Assembly (NCBI GenBank): GCA_938015435.1
Contig: CALLPN010000016.1
Coordinates: 62,001-126,000 of the forward strand
From: an uncultured Saprospiraceae bacterium
GTDB taxonomy: Bacteria; Bacteroidota; Bacteroidia; Chitinophagales; Saprospiraceae
DNA: 64,000 nucleotides
Direction: 5' to 3'
The notes beneath the pieces are model-generated. The model saw only the letters and a program-made list of their open reading frames with translations. It did not search any database and was not told the origin of the DNA. Position 1 is the stretch's first letter. Each line of letters begins with the position of its first letter. Shown here piece after piece: positions 38,686-47,499 of the stretch. A program made the translations under genes and the position numbers.

Positions 38686-38724
38686 GCACATGTTTTTTGC
38701 AAAACACTGCCTCAATACTCAGCC

Positions 38725-38745
38725 GTGTTTTACTGTGTAAAACAC
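38725..38745. terminator. Palindromic hairpin between convergent genes
   Basis: Perfect 9-bp stem GTGTTTTAC/GTAAAACAC with a 3-nt loop, touching the stop codon of the AI-2E gene. No T-run, so terminator function is uncertain. Confidence 0.4.
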
Positions 38746-40010
38746 TAGATCCCTTTAGTAATACTTTGCACTACTTTAAATTCACTCAGGAACACCTTAG
38801 CTAGTACTCTTAGTACCGTATAAATAGGAATAGCTACTACCATGCCTAGGATACCTCCTATCTTGGCACCCATTAATACTACTATGAATATTTCTAGTGG
38901 GTGTGCTTTCACAGATTTAGAGAATATATTAGGCTGAAGAATAAAATTATCCAAGAGTTGCATCAACATGAAAACTCCCATTACTTTAAAAAGCAATGGT
39001 AACATCTCATCATAGAAAGGCAAAGCTAAATTAGACGAAAGTGTAATCAATACCGCAAACGATGCGCCTAATATGGGTCCTATGTAAGGAATGATATTCA
39101 TCAGAGCGGCAAAGAATCCAATCAATAATGCGTTTTTTACTCCTAGGATGCTAAGTGCGAGTGATACAAAAATGGTGATAATCATTATCTGGGCTACTAC
39201 TCCTACAAAGTATCTTATCAATAACTTCGAAGATTGATCTATTGCTGTAAATGTTTGTCCTTCGTACCTATTAGGTAATACAGAAGTGATCATATTATTA
39301 AACAATCCTTGCTCTTTCAAAAAGAAAAACGCTATGAACAAGACTGACATAATGGCCACTAATATATTACCAAAGAAACCTATAAAAGAGGAGAAAATCT
39401 TGGGTATGATCGAAGGATTTAGGTAGTTATATATTCCTTCTTGGATATCCAATAATCCATCATCTTGATTTACATTTTCTAGCTTCGTTTGTTCATGATA
39501 GATGGACTCATTATCTATATTGATCACAAGAGCAATATTGGTACCCGCCTTCGTAGAGTCACTTAATAACTCATCTAGTGGAATTACTTGAGTAGTTACT
39601 AATGGCTTGTTTTCAACCTTAGGTTCTACTACTACTTCAACGGATTTTGGAGTTTTATCTTCCATAAGACCACGCTCGACAAGCCACTGATTCCAATCAT
39701 TCATTGGCTGCTCCAGTCCTTTGATCATCTTATTATAATCGACTGTAGTTAGGTTTTTGGCTTGCTGTAATAGAGGAGGGATAAAAATCCATAACATTAG
39801 CCCTATCAGCAAAACAAATAATCCTACCGTGATTCCAGCTGCTACATTTTTACCTAGATACTTTCTAAGCTTCATCACTATAGGTGCCCCTACCATAGAG
39901 AGTACCCATGCAAGTACAACGTAAGTGACAATATCACTAAAGTAGTAAAGAAGGCCTCCTACAATAAGTAGAGGGATAAGAGCGAGAAGATATTTTTTGT
40001 CAAATTTCAA
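38745..40010 (-). CDS. AI-2E family transporter (PerM/TqsA-like membrane protein)
   Basis: 421 residues. No in-frame ATG precedes the TTG at 40010, and a TAATTTG promoter-like box lies just upstream (40034-40040), so a TTG start is accepted. Family features: N-terminal helices 'LLALIPLLIVGGLLYYFSDIVTYVVLAWVLS', a long soluble insert (~90-200), then the conserved C-terminal membrane core 'GVKNALLIGFFAALMNIIPYIGPILGA' and 'HPLEIFIVVLMGAKIGGILGMVVAIP'. Inner membrane. Members export or take up diverse small molecules; substrate not predictable. Single gene. Confidence 0.9.
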   Translation of the reverse strand: MKFDKKYLLALIPLLIVGGLLYYFSDIVTYVVLAWVLSMVGAPIVMKLRKYLGKNVAAGITVGLFVLLIGLMLWIFIPPLLQQAKNLTTVDYNKMIKGLEQPMNDWNQWLVERGLMEDKTPKSVEVVVEPKVENKPLVTTQVIPLDELLSDSTKAGTNIALVINIDNESIYHEQTKLENVNQDDGLLDIQEGIYNYLNPSIIPKIFSSFIGFFGNILVAIMSVLFIAFFFLKEQGLFNNMITSVLPNRYEGQTFTAIDQSSKLLIRYFVGVVAQIMIITIFVSLALSILGVKNALLIGFFAALMNIIPYIGPILGASFAVLITLSSNLALPFYDEMLPLLFKVMGVFMLMQLLDNFILQPNIFSKSVKAHPLEIFIVVLMGAKIGGILGMVVAIPIYTVLRVLAKVFLSEFKVVQSITKGI

Positions 40011-40068
40011 TGCTAGCAGTTTAATTATGTATCCAAATTACATAATCTGTACCACAATAGAGTTAACG

Positions 40069-40233
40069 ATGGATAGAAAGGTGATTATAGTAGATAAATC
40101 ATTTAAGGAAAGCCATATACAAACCATTCCAACTGATGCACAACTGACACCCTTTGTTGTAATGCTCAAGAGCAATGATAGAGAAGTATGCCCGCAAAGC
40201 TTTGAAGGTAGAAAGTTAGATTCTAACTTTTGA
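40069..40233 (+). CDS. Possible small protein (54 aa)
   Basis: ATG at 40069, divergent from the AI-2E gene. The translation 'MDRKVIIVDKSFKESHIQTI...' has ordinary protein composition and is followed 36 bp later by a stem-loop. No homologous family recognised and no clear promoter, so it may be chance. The track's longer version starts antisense inside the neighbouring gene. Confidence 0.3.
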   Translation: MDRKVIIVDKSFKESHIQTIPTDAQLTPFVVMLKSNDREVCPQSFEGRKLDSNF

Positions 40234-40268
40234 AAATTAGATTTAGTCCTAACCGTATCTATAAATTC

Positions 40269-40297
40269 AAAGGCCCTGTCGTAATGACAAGGCCTTC
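40269..40297. terminator. Hairpin between the CotH gene and the small ORF
   Basis: AAGGCCCTGTC/GACAAGGCCTT with a 5-nt loop and one bulge, 27 bp after the CotH-gene stop. The T-tract is weak on both strands. Confidence 0.5.
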
Positions 40298-40323
40298 GTT
40301 AGAATTATATTTATTTAGAGTAA

Positions 40324-43200
40324 TTATTTAGAAATCATTACTCTAAATACTGCTTTGTCATCGTTGGCCAATATTTCTATTAAGTGCATGCCAGAGGTAA
40401 GTCCAAGTCCTTCTATATTGATTTTCTCAGTATGAGCACCAGCATTGCGCTGACCACTCATAGACTTTACGTCTGCAACTTTACTTCCTAATGTATTATA
40501 GATACTTACCTTGATATCTGAAGCTTGGGCTAAATCAAAATTAAGCACTACATAATCAATTGCAGGATTAGGAAATACTTCAAAAGTATGACCTGATTCT
40601 GTCTCAAAAGTACTTACTGGCTCAGAACTAAATACTGCTGTCAACTCTTCATCCTGAGTTAATCTAATTGTAGATAAAAAATTATTCGGCTCTGCAACTA
40701 AGGTACCGTTAGCAGTCTCCCAGTGACTAAAGTACCATTGGTCTTCATTAAATGCTCTTGCTTTAATGATATTATCCATACCATCAAAGTATTTTCCTGT
40801 CCACGGCATTTCTCTGATATCTAATGTATTGAGATCGATTTCTGCAATTCCTTCTGGCGAAGTATTGAGTGTCAGGTTGTATGATGTAGTAATATCGTCG
40901 AAGCATTCCATTCCTTCACCGATCAATTCACACCTTTGCTCTACGAACTGTCTGAGTTGCACCACATTGCTTTCCCATTCTTCCATAGTCCCTCCCCATC
41001 TTTCGATTTGCCTTGGCATCTCTGGTCTTATCTCTGCTACCATAGCATCGAGAGTAGTCAGCATATTTTCACAGCTATACACTGTATTAATTAGATCAGC
41101 TTGGCGTGAATAGTATAGTTGTCTAAATTCTTCACTTTCTTCTTGAAGTTTTAAAAATATTTTTTCATGCTCACCTATGTTACCACTTACTGAAAGAAAC
41201 TCTGATGTATTGGTTCCATATTCGGTTAAGAAATCATATCTCGCTTGACAACTATTTCCCCAGTTGCTATCACAACATCCTTCATCTTGCTGTATTACAA
41301 AGTTGAATATAGGATCACTGGATTCGTACGGACTAGTAGTACCAATCGTAGAACAACTTTCTGGGACGGTATATGGGAAGCCATCGCCACCGCCGCCTCC
41401 CCAGCCACCAAAGAACTCATCCATAAAATCAGAAATCTCATCGATATCACAAGCTTCTGCATTTGGAGATTCGTTAGGTACCCCAGTATAGTTGATATAG
41501 TATCCATAAGTGGCATCCATATCCCAAATGATATATCCCCACTTTTTATGAGATCCATCAGGATTGAGACCTCTCCACCATCCTGTATTGTAGTTGAGCC
41601 AATCTTTGGCTACTGTATTGAGATTGACCGCCATATAATCTATAAGAGATTGTACTTGATAGTTGTCTTTTACATATTGATAGTTTTCTTCTATACCCAT
41701 ATCGTTATTCTCATCCAGGATAAACTCTCTGAATTGCAACCAATCGTATAAGGCTTGATATCCTCCATACTCAGCTTCAGTCTGTCCCCATGTTGATAAG
41801 AATTGTACTTCTGGCTTTTCATGTCCATAGTACTCTTTGATATAATCATGATCTACTGGACGCTCTCTCAGTCCATAGACACCCCAGTATTCTCCATTGA
41901 GAAATACTACTACTCTTTCTACAGCTCTTACATCTACTTTCATCCCTCCATCTTGAGCGATCTGATGTACAAATTCATCTCTCACGTGCGTACTTCCGAC
42001 ATGCGACCCTCCAAGATCACCATCTTGTCTTGCTGGGTAATTATCATCTCCTGATGCTCGCAATATGATCCTTTGATATTCATCTCTATCCGAATATTCA
42101 AAAAGCTCAGTGTTGATAGCTTTATTATATCCCATCTCATCCCTACTTACCCAATCGATACTTCTATGATCTAACGCCCAACTATCTTGACCATGTCTGT
42201 TCAATGTACCAAAAGAAGATGCTTGTCTTTCTCCTGCTGCATCAAAATATTCCAACGATCCGACTGGATTAAATTGTCTCGTTTGGATCCGATCAGTTCT
42301 ATCGTTTGCCAATAATTTAATTCCGTCAGCGGCAATACTGAATACTGGAAGTGTAATATTTTCACCTATAAAAATCGTAGAGAAATCCATCTTTCCAGGC
42401 AGCAACTGTGCATCCATACTAAATGATCTTGCCTTGATTACCGTATTAGCTGACACTTCGATTGCACCAGTATACTCTGGAGAATCTTCTTTTACATTAG
42501 TAGCATCAGTAGTATATCTCAATACTGAATTAGGCTCATTATTAGTAATAGTTACGGATTGAGTTCCTTCATAGAATCCTCCAATGAGATCAATCGTAGG
42601 TGCAACCGTATATCCAGCAAATACTGAAGATCCATTATTAGATGAATTGAATGACGGTTCTGTCGTGAGCATCCATTCGTCCGCACCATCGGTCACACGA
42701 ATTCTAGAGGTCTCTATTAGCTGTACAGTATTTCTGATTTCACCATTTTGCATAGTTTCTAATATATCACTTTCGATCAGTGTCATCTCGTAAGGAACAG
42801 ATTGCATTACTTCTGCTGATGGATTAGAAAGAATCAGAGTCTCTCCTCCTTTGGTTTGCGATAATTTGAAGTTAGTGTGGTATTCTGCTGGACTATTAGA
42901 TCCACTTTTGAATACTTGGTCTCTACCCGAACAAAGAAATACTAAATGATCATTAGCTCCAATTACAACACCTGCTGGGATTTCCCATTTTTCAGGTTTA
43001 GATTCCTTATCCGAAAGGTGCCATCCAGATAAGTCTACAGATGTAGATCCAGTATTATACAATTCTATCCAATCTTCCGTCTTGTCAAATTGATCGACAT
43101 ACTTAGTTAAGTTAGAGGCCGAATACTCATTAATAACCACTTGTGCTGATACGCTTGATACGAATAGCATGGCGAGTAGTAGTGTAATATTAATCTTCAT
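40324..43200 (-). CDS. T9SS-exported CotH kinase-family protein with lamin-tail domain
   Basis: 958 residues. Signal peptide 'LLLAMLFVSSVSAQ'; lamin-tail (LTD) domain ~20-130 ('VVINEYSASN', 'DWIELYNTGSTSVDLSGWHLSD'); a chitobiase/CHB-like beta unit ~200-270 ('TYTDATNVKEDSPEY'-type); CotH kinase domain ~300-750 with 'LRASGDDNYPARQDGD', 'EYWGVYGLRERP', 'AKDWLNYNTGWW' and 'YIIWDMDATYG', the last two keeping likely catalytic residues; a type A sorting domain at the end ('FEVFPNPAIDYVVLNFDL'). CotH proteins are secreted, kinase-like and phosphorylate spore-coat protein in Bacillus; in Bacteroidota the targets are unknown. Located on or outside the cell surface. Confidence 0.9.
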   Translation of the reverse strand: MKINITLLLAMLFVSSVSAQVVINEYSASNLTKYVDQFDKTEDWIELYNTGSTSVDLSGWHLSDKESKPEKWEIPAGVVIGANDHLVFLCSGRDQVFKSGSNSPAEYHTNFKLSQTKGGETLILSNPSAEVMQSVPYEMTLIESDILETMQNGEIRNTVQLIETSRIRVTDGADEWMLTTEPSFNSSNNGSSVFAGYTVAPTIDLIGGFYEGTQSVTITNNEPNSVLRYTTDATNVKEDSPEYTGAIEVSANTVIKARSFSMDAQLLPGKMDFSTIFIGENITLPVFSIAADGIKLLANDRTDRIQTRQFNPVGSLEYFDAAGERQASSFGTLNRHGQDSWALDHRSIDWVSRDEMGYNKAINTELFEYSDRDEYQRIILRASGDDNYPARQDGDLGGSHVGSTHVRDEFVHQIAQDGGMKVDVRAVERVVVFLNGEYWGVYGLRERPVDHDYIKEYYGHEKPEVQFLSTWGQTEAEYGGYQALYDWLQFREFILDENNDMGIEENYQYVKDNYQVQSLIDYMAVNLNTVAKDWLNYNTGWWRGLNPDGSHKKWGYIIWDMDATYGYYINYTGVPNESPNAEACDIDEISDFMDEFFGGWGGGGGDGFPYTVPESCSTIGTTSPYESSDPIFNFVIQQDEGCCDSNWGNSCQARYDFLTEYGTNTSEFLSVSGNIGEHEKIFLKLQEESEEFRQLYYSRQADLINTVYSCENMLTTLDAMVAEIRPEMPRQIERWGGTMEEWESNVVQLRQFVEQRCELIGEGMECFDDITTSYNLTLNTSPEGIAEIDLNTLDIREMPWTGKYFDGMDNIIKARAFNEDQWYFSHWETANGTLVAEPNNFLSTIRLTQDEELTAVFSSEPVSTFETESGHTFEVFPNPAIDYVVLNFDLAQASDIKVSIYNTLGSKVADVKSMSGQRNAGAHTEKINIEGLGLTSGMHLIEILANDDKAVFRVMISK

Positions 43201-43466
43201 AGTAATTATGGTTTGTTCTTATATTATCTGTACAGATTGGAATCTAAATATAACTACACGGATGCACTATTGCAGACCCAAACAGAATATATATTCGCAA
43301 GAACATTCAATAAGACATTTTCAATAAAAACATGAAGGTGCTTGCAACGAAATCGAAAAAACCTAATTCTACTCCTCTATCGGTGATAAATTTACTATTA
43401 TTAAGTATCGTTTTTTTTAAAATATTAAGCTGAACTCTTAATACCTAACTCTCAAACCACTGGATT

Positions 43467-44093
43467 ATGAAATATCTATCCATCTTAATCGTACTAGTAT
43501 ACATATTGTCATCTTGTTCTACCTCAAAGAACTCATTAATAAATCAAGAAAGTAGTCTTGAAGAGCTATATCAAATGATGATCGGAAGTTACAATAGTTC
43601 GGACCAAGCAAAACTAGATTCTACCTACTATGATATCACCTTACATATGTACCCTATCTGGATTAATGATATGTCTGCAAAATGGCTTTATGTAGAGCAA
43701 ACCGTAACTGCTAATCCTTTAAAACCATATCGTCAGAGAGTATACAAACTCAAGACGAATACGGATGGAAGCATATCTAGCTACGTCTATACGCTTGATA
43801 ATCCTGAGGAATATATTGGAGCTTGGAAGATGCCGCAGCAATTTGACGTTAAAGAAAAAAGCATACTTACCATCAGGGAAGGGTGTGAAGTGGTCATGAG
43901 AAAAATGGGAAATGGGTACAAAGGATCTACTGGCAACAAAACCTGTGGAAGTACAATGAGAGGTGCGACATACGCTTCCAGTATTGTTACTCTCAATAGT
44001 AAGATGGTGAGTAGCTGGGATCAAGGCTTTAATGCCGATAATAAGCAAGTATGGGGTGCGATCGAAGGGCCTTATATCTTTAAAAAGTATTAG
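43467..44093 (+). CDS. CpcT/CpeT-like lipoprotein
   Basis: 208 residues with a lipobox 'YILSSCSTSKN'. The remainder fits the CpcT/CpeT (DUF1001) fold: 'YQMMIGSYNSSDQA', 'KWLYVEQTVTANPLKPYRQR', 'GCEVVMRKMGNGYKGST' and 'TCGSTMRGATYASS' to 'DQGFNADNKQVWGAIEGPY'. In cyanobacteria this fold attaches bilins to phycobiliproteins; here there is no sign of phycobilisome genes and the protein is a lipoprotein, so binding of some other hydrophobic ligand is more likely (inference). It sits 34 bp before queG and is possibly cotranscribed. Confidence 0.87.
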   Translation: MKYLSILIVLVYILSSCSTSKNSLINQESSLEELYQMMIGSYNSSDQAKLDSTYYDITLHMYPIWINDMSAKWLYVEQTVTANPLKPYRQRVYKLKTNTDGSISSYVYTLDNPEEYIGAWKMPQQFDVKEKSILTIREGCEVVMRKMGNGYKGSTGNKTCGSTMRGATYASSIVTLNSKMVSSWDQGFNADNKQVWGAIEGPYIFKKY

Positions 44094-44127
44094 ACCTATA
44101 GTCGCATTTATACCTTGACACCATTAC

Positions 44128-45090
44128 ATGAACCAATCCAAATACAAACATCTTATTGAAAAAAAAGCAACGGAACTAGGATTCTCAGGAATCTCCTTTG
44201 CTAAGGCCGAACATATGGATGCCGAAGCTCAAAGACTAGAAGAGTGGCTCGCTGGTGGCCATCATGGCACAATGGGATATATGGAGAACCACTTCGATCT
44301 AAGGACTGATCCTACTAAGCTAGTACCAGGCGCTAAGACAGTAATTAGCCTAATGTACAACTACTACACTGAGGATACTCAACATGACCCTGAAGCACCT
44401 AAGCTGGCCATGTATGCCTATGGTCGAGACTATCATAAAGTGGTAAGAAAGAGCCTTAAACATCTTATGCAATATGTTAGAGAAGAAGTGGGTGATATCA
44501 ATGGAAGAGCATTTGTTGATAGCGCTCCTATCCTCGAGCGAGATTGGGCACGTAGATCAGGCTTAGGCTGGGTTGGTAAACATTCATTATTACTCAATCC
44601 TAAGAAAGGATCTTACTTCTTCCTAGCGGAAATAATATGTGACTTGGAAATAGAACCAGATTCGCCAATCAAAGACCACTGTGGTACTTGCACAAGGTGT
44701 ATCGATGCTTGCCCAACAGATGCAATCAGCGAAGAAGGTTATGTCATGGATGGGAGTAAATGCATCTCCTATCTCACTATCGAACGAAAAGATGGTATCC
44801 CTACTGAATATAAAGACTTGATGGGCGACTATATGTTTGGTTGTGATATCTGCCAGCAGGTCTGCCCATGGAATAGATTTGCCAAACAACATACTCAACC
44901 AGACTTCCTACCCAAAGATGGTATGTTAGATATGAGTCGTAAAGATTGGATGGAAATCACCGAAGATGTCTTTGATCGTATTTTTTTCGGATCTCCTGTA
45001 AAGCGTACTGGATATGAAGGTCTTAAGAGGAATCTTAAATTTCTTGATACTTGTGATGAGTCAAGGGCTAGCGAAAAAATGAATGAATGA
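44128..45090 (+). CDS. queG: Epoxyqueuosine reductase
   Basis: 320 residues, cytosolic. Catalyses the last step of queuosine synthesis, reducing epoxyqueuosine in tRNA with cobalamin and two [4Fe-4S] clusters. Visible features: N-terminal DUF1730-type region 'PGAKTVISLMYNYYTED', 'YGRDYHKVVRKSLKHL', the catalytic-loop region 'AFVDSAPILERDWARRSGLGWVGKHS', and both cluster motifs 'CGTCTRCIDACPTDAI' and 'CDICQQVCPWNRFA'. It is the short form without a C-terminal HEAT domain, the common one outside Gammaproteobacteria. No other que gene is nearby. Confidence 0.96.
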   Translation: MNQSKYKHLIEKKATELGFSGISFAKAEHMDAEAQRLEEWLAGGHHGTMGYMENHFDLRTDPTKLVPGAKTVISLMYNYYTEDTQHDPEAPKLAMYAYGRDYHKVVRKSLKHLMQYVREEVGDINGRAFVDSAPILERDWARRSGLGWVGKHSLLLNPKKGSYFFLAEIICDLEIEPDSPIKDHCGTCTRCIDACPTDAISEEGYVMDGSKCISYLTIERKDGIPTEYKDLMGDYMFGCDICQQVCPWNRFAKQHTQPDFLPKDGMLDMSRKDWMEITEDVFDRIFFGSPVKRTGYEGLKRNLKFLDTCDESRASEKMNE

Positions 45091-45188
45091 AGATGTGAAT
45101 TTGAATGAATGAAGAAAGAAATGAATGGCTATTGGAGCATGACCCAAGCGCATCAATTCTTAGATGAATGACTCAAACGTAATTATAG

Positions 45189-45612
45189 AAGTCCATGTGT
45201 TTTTAAGTAAAAAAATAGGTGTTTTCATTAATATTCGTATTCTAAAATTCAATACCTACATCAGCTTTACCGACTATTACGAACAGCTGATCTACGAAAG
45301 CCACACTCTTTCTCCGACGACGCGCATTTTCATCTAAATTATTTCGCTTTTAGATCAAAGCCTTATAAAATCTGTTCGGAGTCCGTGTGTTTTCGAAACA
45401 GAAATAGGAATTTTCGCTAATGTTCGTAATCTAAAATTTAGTGCCTACATCGGCTTTATAAGACCATTACGAATATCTTGTCTGCGAAAGCCAGATTCTC
45501 GCGACGACTACGTGTGTTTCGGAGTCCATGTGTTTTTTCTACGAAAAAATCACATTCCCACTCCGACTACGCGCGTTTTCATCTAAATGCTTTCGCTTTT
45601 AGATGAAAGCCG
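45189..45612. repeat. Cluster of three related ~100-185-bp repeats upstream of nadC
   Basis: Copies begin near 45189, 45377 and 45520 with (C)GGAGTCC-TGTGTTTT and share 'CTACATCGGCTTTA', 'ATTACGAA' and 'GCGAAAGCC'-type blocks; the third is shortened. The third copy's CTCCGACTACGCGCGTTTTC is identical to the interior of the RAYT left-flank repeat at 15100, so this is a dispersed family. The 600-bp gap between queG and nadC is otherwise without a gene. Confidence 0.7.
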
Positions 45613-45688
45613 CGCTTGCTTGACAACTAGTACAAAAGCAGTTATCTTGCGGCTCCTTACAAACAAAGAACAAAAAACAACAACAGCC

Positions 45689-46549
45689 ATGATGGAAGGC
45701 ATAGACCCACAGTTATTAGAAGACTTTATATTAGACGGATTACACGAAGATATACAAGATGGAGATCATACATCACTAGCATGTATTCCTGAAGATAGCA
45801 TGAGTAAAGCGAGACTTCTTGTAAAAGATTCTGGTGTATTAGCAGGAGTTGACCTGGCGCAGATGATATTTAAACATCTCGATCCTGAAGCTACATTCGA
45901 AGTTATGATAGAGGATGGTAGTGATGTAAAATTTGGAGATGAAGCCTTCTACGTCACTTGCAAAAGCAGAGCACTTCTAATGGGAGAGCGTCTTGCACTC
46001 AATGCAATGCAGCGTATGAGTGGCATAGCTACTATGAGCAGTAGATTTATGATGGAAGTAGAAGGTACTGATGTAACTATACTTGATACACGTAAGACTA
46101 CTCCGTTACTTAGATTCTTAGAGAAATGGGCAGTACGTATCGGAGGCTGTACTAATTACAGAGACGGTCTATATGACTGGATAATGATCAAAGACAATCA
46201 TATAGATGCTGCTGGAAGTATAACAAACGCAATCACTCGAGTACACAAGTATCTTAGAGACACACAGAAAGGACTTAACATCACAGTAGAAGTACGTAAT
46301 CTAGTAGAATTACATGAAGTACTCGCTATAGGTGGTATAACGCGTATCATGCTGGATAACTTCGAACTACCTATACTAGCCGAAGCTGTACAAACTATCG
46401 GTGACAAATTTGAAGCTGAAGCGTCTGGAGGGGTAAATCTCCATACAGTCAGAAAAATTGCTAAGACGGGCGTCGGGTTTATATCTGTAGGAGCACTTAC
46501 TCACTCTGCAGGTAGTTTAGATCTTAGTCTTAAAGTGATGAAGGATTAA
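45689..46549 (+). CDS. nadC: Nicotinate-nucleotide pyrophosphorylase (carboxylating)
   Basis: 286 residues from ATG at 45689 (or the next codon); the track's start at 45587 lies inside the upstream repeat and is not used. Converts quinolinate and PRPP to nicotinate mononucleotide in de novo NAD synthesis. Motifs: 'EDIQDGDHTS', 'RLALNAMQRMSGIAT', 'LDTRKTTPLLRFLEKWAVRIGG', 'YDWIMIKDNHI', 'VEVRNLVELHEVL', 'ITRIMLDNF' and 'EASGGVNLHTV ... FISVGALTHS'. Normal length. nadA and nadB are not in the window. Confidence 0.95.
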   Translation: MMEGIDPQLLEDFILDGLHEDIQDGDHTSLACIPEDSMSKARLLVKDSGVLAGVDLAQMIFKHLDPEATFEVMIEDGSDVKFGDEAFYVTCKSRALLMGERLALNAMQRMSGIATMSSRFMMEVEGTDVTILDTRKTTPLLRFLEKWAVRIGGCTNYRDGLYDWIMIKDNHIDAAGSITNAITRVHKYLRDTQKGLNITVEVRNLVELHEVLAIGGITRIMLDNFELPILAEAVQTIGDKFEAEASGGVNLHTVRKIAKTGVGFISVGALTHSAGSLDLSLKVMKD

Positions 46550-46598
46550 GTGTTATAATAAGACTTTAACGTTATTTTGAAATAATACACTCAAGCTA

Positions 46599-46628
46599 TT
46601 GCATTATAATACGAATTGTATAAATTTG
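46599..46628 (+). promoter_or_regulatory. tRNA promoter of Bacteroidota type
   Basis: TTG (46599-46601), 19-bp spacer, TAAATTTG (46621-46628): a full match to the TTG/TAnnTTTG consensus. The tRNA begins 20 bp after the box. Confidence 0.8.
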
Positions 46629-46647
46629 CAATCGCTTAAAAAAGCAT

Positions 46648-46721
46648 GGGCCTATAGCTCAGTTGGTTAGAGCATCTGACTCATAATCAGAGGGTCTGGG
46701 GTTCGAGTCCCTGTGGGCCCA
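46648..46721 (+). tRNA. tRNA with CAU anticodon (elongator Met, or Ile2 if lysidinylated)
   Basis: Cloverleaf is complete: acceptor GGGCCTA/TGGGCCC, D arm GCTC/GAGC, anticodon stem TCTGA/TCAGA with loop CTCATAA, T loop TTCGAGT, discriminator A. CCA is not encoded. C4-G69 and C5-G68 in the acceptor stem resemble the TilS determinants of tRNA-Ile2, so identity is open; it is not the initiator, because the acceptor stem starts with a G-C pair. Confidence 0.95.
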
Positions 46722-46726
46722 CCCAC

Positions 46727-46760
46727 AAGCGCTTAACGCACCGTCGTTAGGCGCTTTTTT
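46727..46760 (+). terminator. Intrinsic terminator of the tRNA gene
   Basis: AAGCGCTTAACG/CGTTAGGCGCTT stem with a 6-nt loop and a following T-run, 6 bp after the tRNA. Confidence 0.88.
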
Positions 46761-46845
46761 ATTTTTGGTTGTCGTTTTTTAATAGTAGAAACATACCAAC
46801 CCAAGGTTACCTATCTAAAAATAATGGTTATAACCTACGCCTACT

Positions 46846-47328
46846 CTATTCATCATCCTCTCGCTCTAAATCCATAGGCACGTTTCTACTGAATGCCGTT
46901 TCAAACGAAATAGTTGTATTGGTTCCCTCTATCTCATCTATAGTATGTATCTGCTCGTAGATAGTGTCTCTAAGATGTCGATTGTTACGAGCGTAGATTT
47001 TCACCATGAGGGCATATCGACCAGAGATGTTTACACATTCTACGATTTCCTTAATCTTAGCAAGCTTATTCTCGACCTCACTTCTCATCTTAGAATCCGT
47101 TAGCATTATCTGGGTATACGCAGAGGTCTTGAATCCAAGCTTCCAAGGGTTCACTAAGTATTGAGCTTTGTTAATGATGCCTGACTTGGTGAGCTTTTTG
47201 ATGCGTTGATGGACCAAAGTATTTGAGATTTTCAGTTTTTTGGCCAATTGTATATATGGGATTCTAGCGTCAACTGTCAATTCATTTAGAATTCTCAGGT
47301 CCATAGGGTCAAGTTGATTATTTTTCAT
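46846..47328 (-). CDS. Lrp/AsnC-family transcriptional regulator
   Basis: 160 residues. N-terminal winged helix 'LDPMDLRILNELTVDARIPYIQLAKKLKISNTLVHQRIKKL' and a C-terminal RAM (AsnC effector) domain with 'VNISGRYALMVKIYARN' and 'IDEIEGTNTTISFETAF'. The family binds DNA as octamers and responds to amino acids; the ligand here is not predictable. Divergent from the MarC-family gene at 47500, which may be its target (inference). Confidence 0.93.
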   Translation of the reverse strand: MKNNQLDPMDLRILNELTVDARIPYIQLAKKLKISNTLVHQRIKKLTKSGIINKAQYLVNPWKLGFKTSAYTQIMLTDSKMRSEVENKLAKIKEIVECVNISGRYALMVKIYARNNRHLRDTIYEQIHTIDEIEGTNTTISFETAFSRNVPMDLEREDDE

Positions 47329-47499
47329 TTATAACTACGATTGAATTATAGAATTGACTTAGTAATTATCAAATTTAATTAATAATGACTTAGCAAGGTA
47401 TTTTTTGTGGCAAAATGAACATTTTTGATTCAATTTTGCGTCATAATAGAAAATCGCAAGAAGCGCATATTAACAATAAATCATAAAACACTTTTTATT

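Noticed and set aside
45587-45688. N-terminal extension of nadC in the ORF track
   Set aside because: Lies in the upstream repeat; family similarity begins at MMEGIDPQLLEDF.
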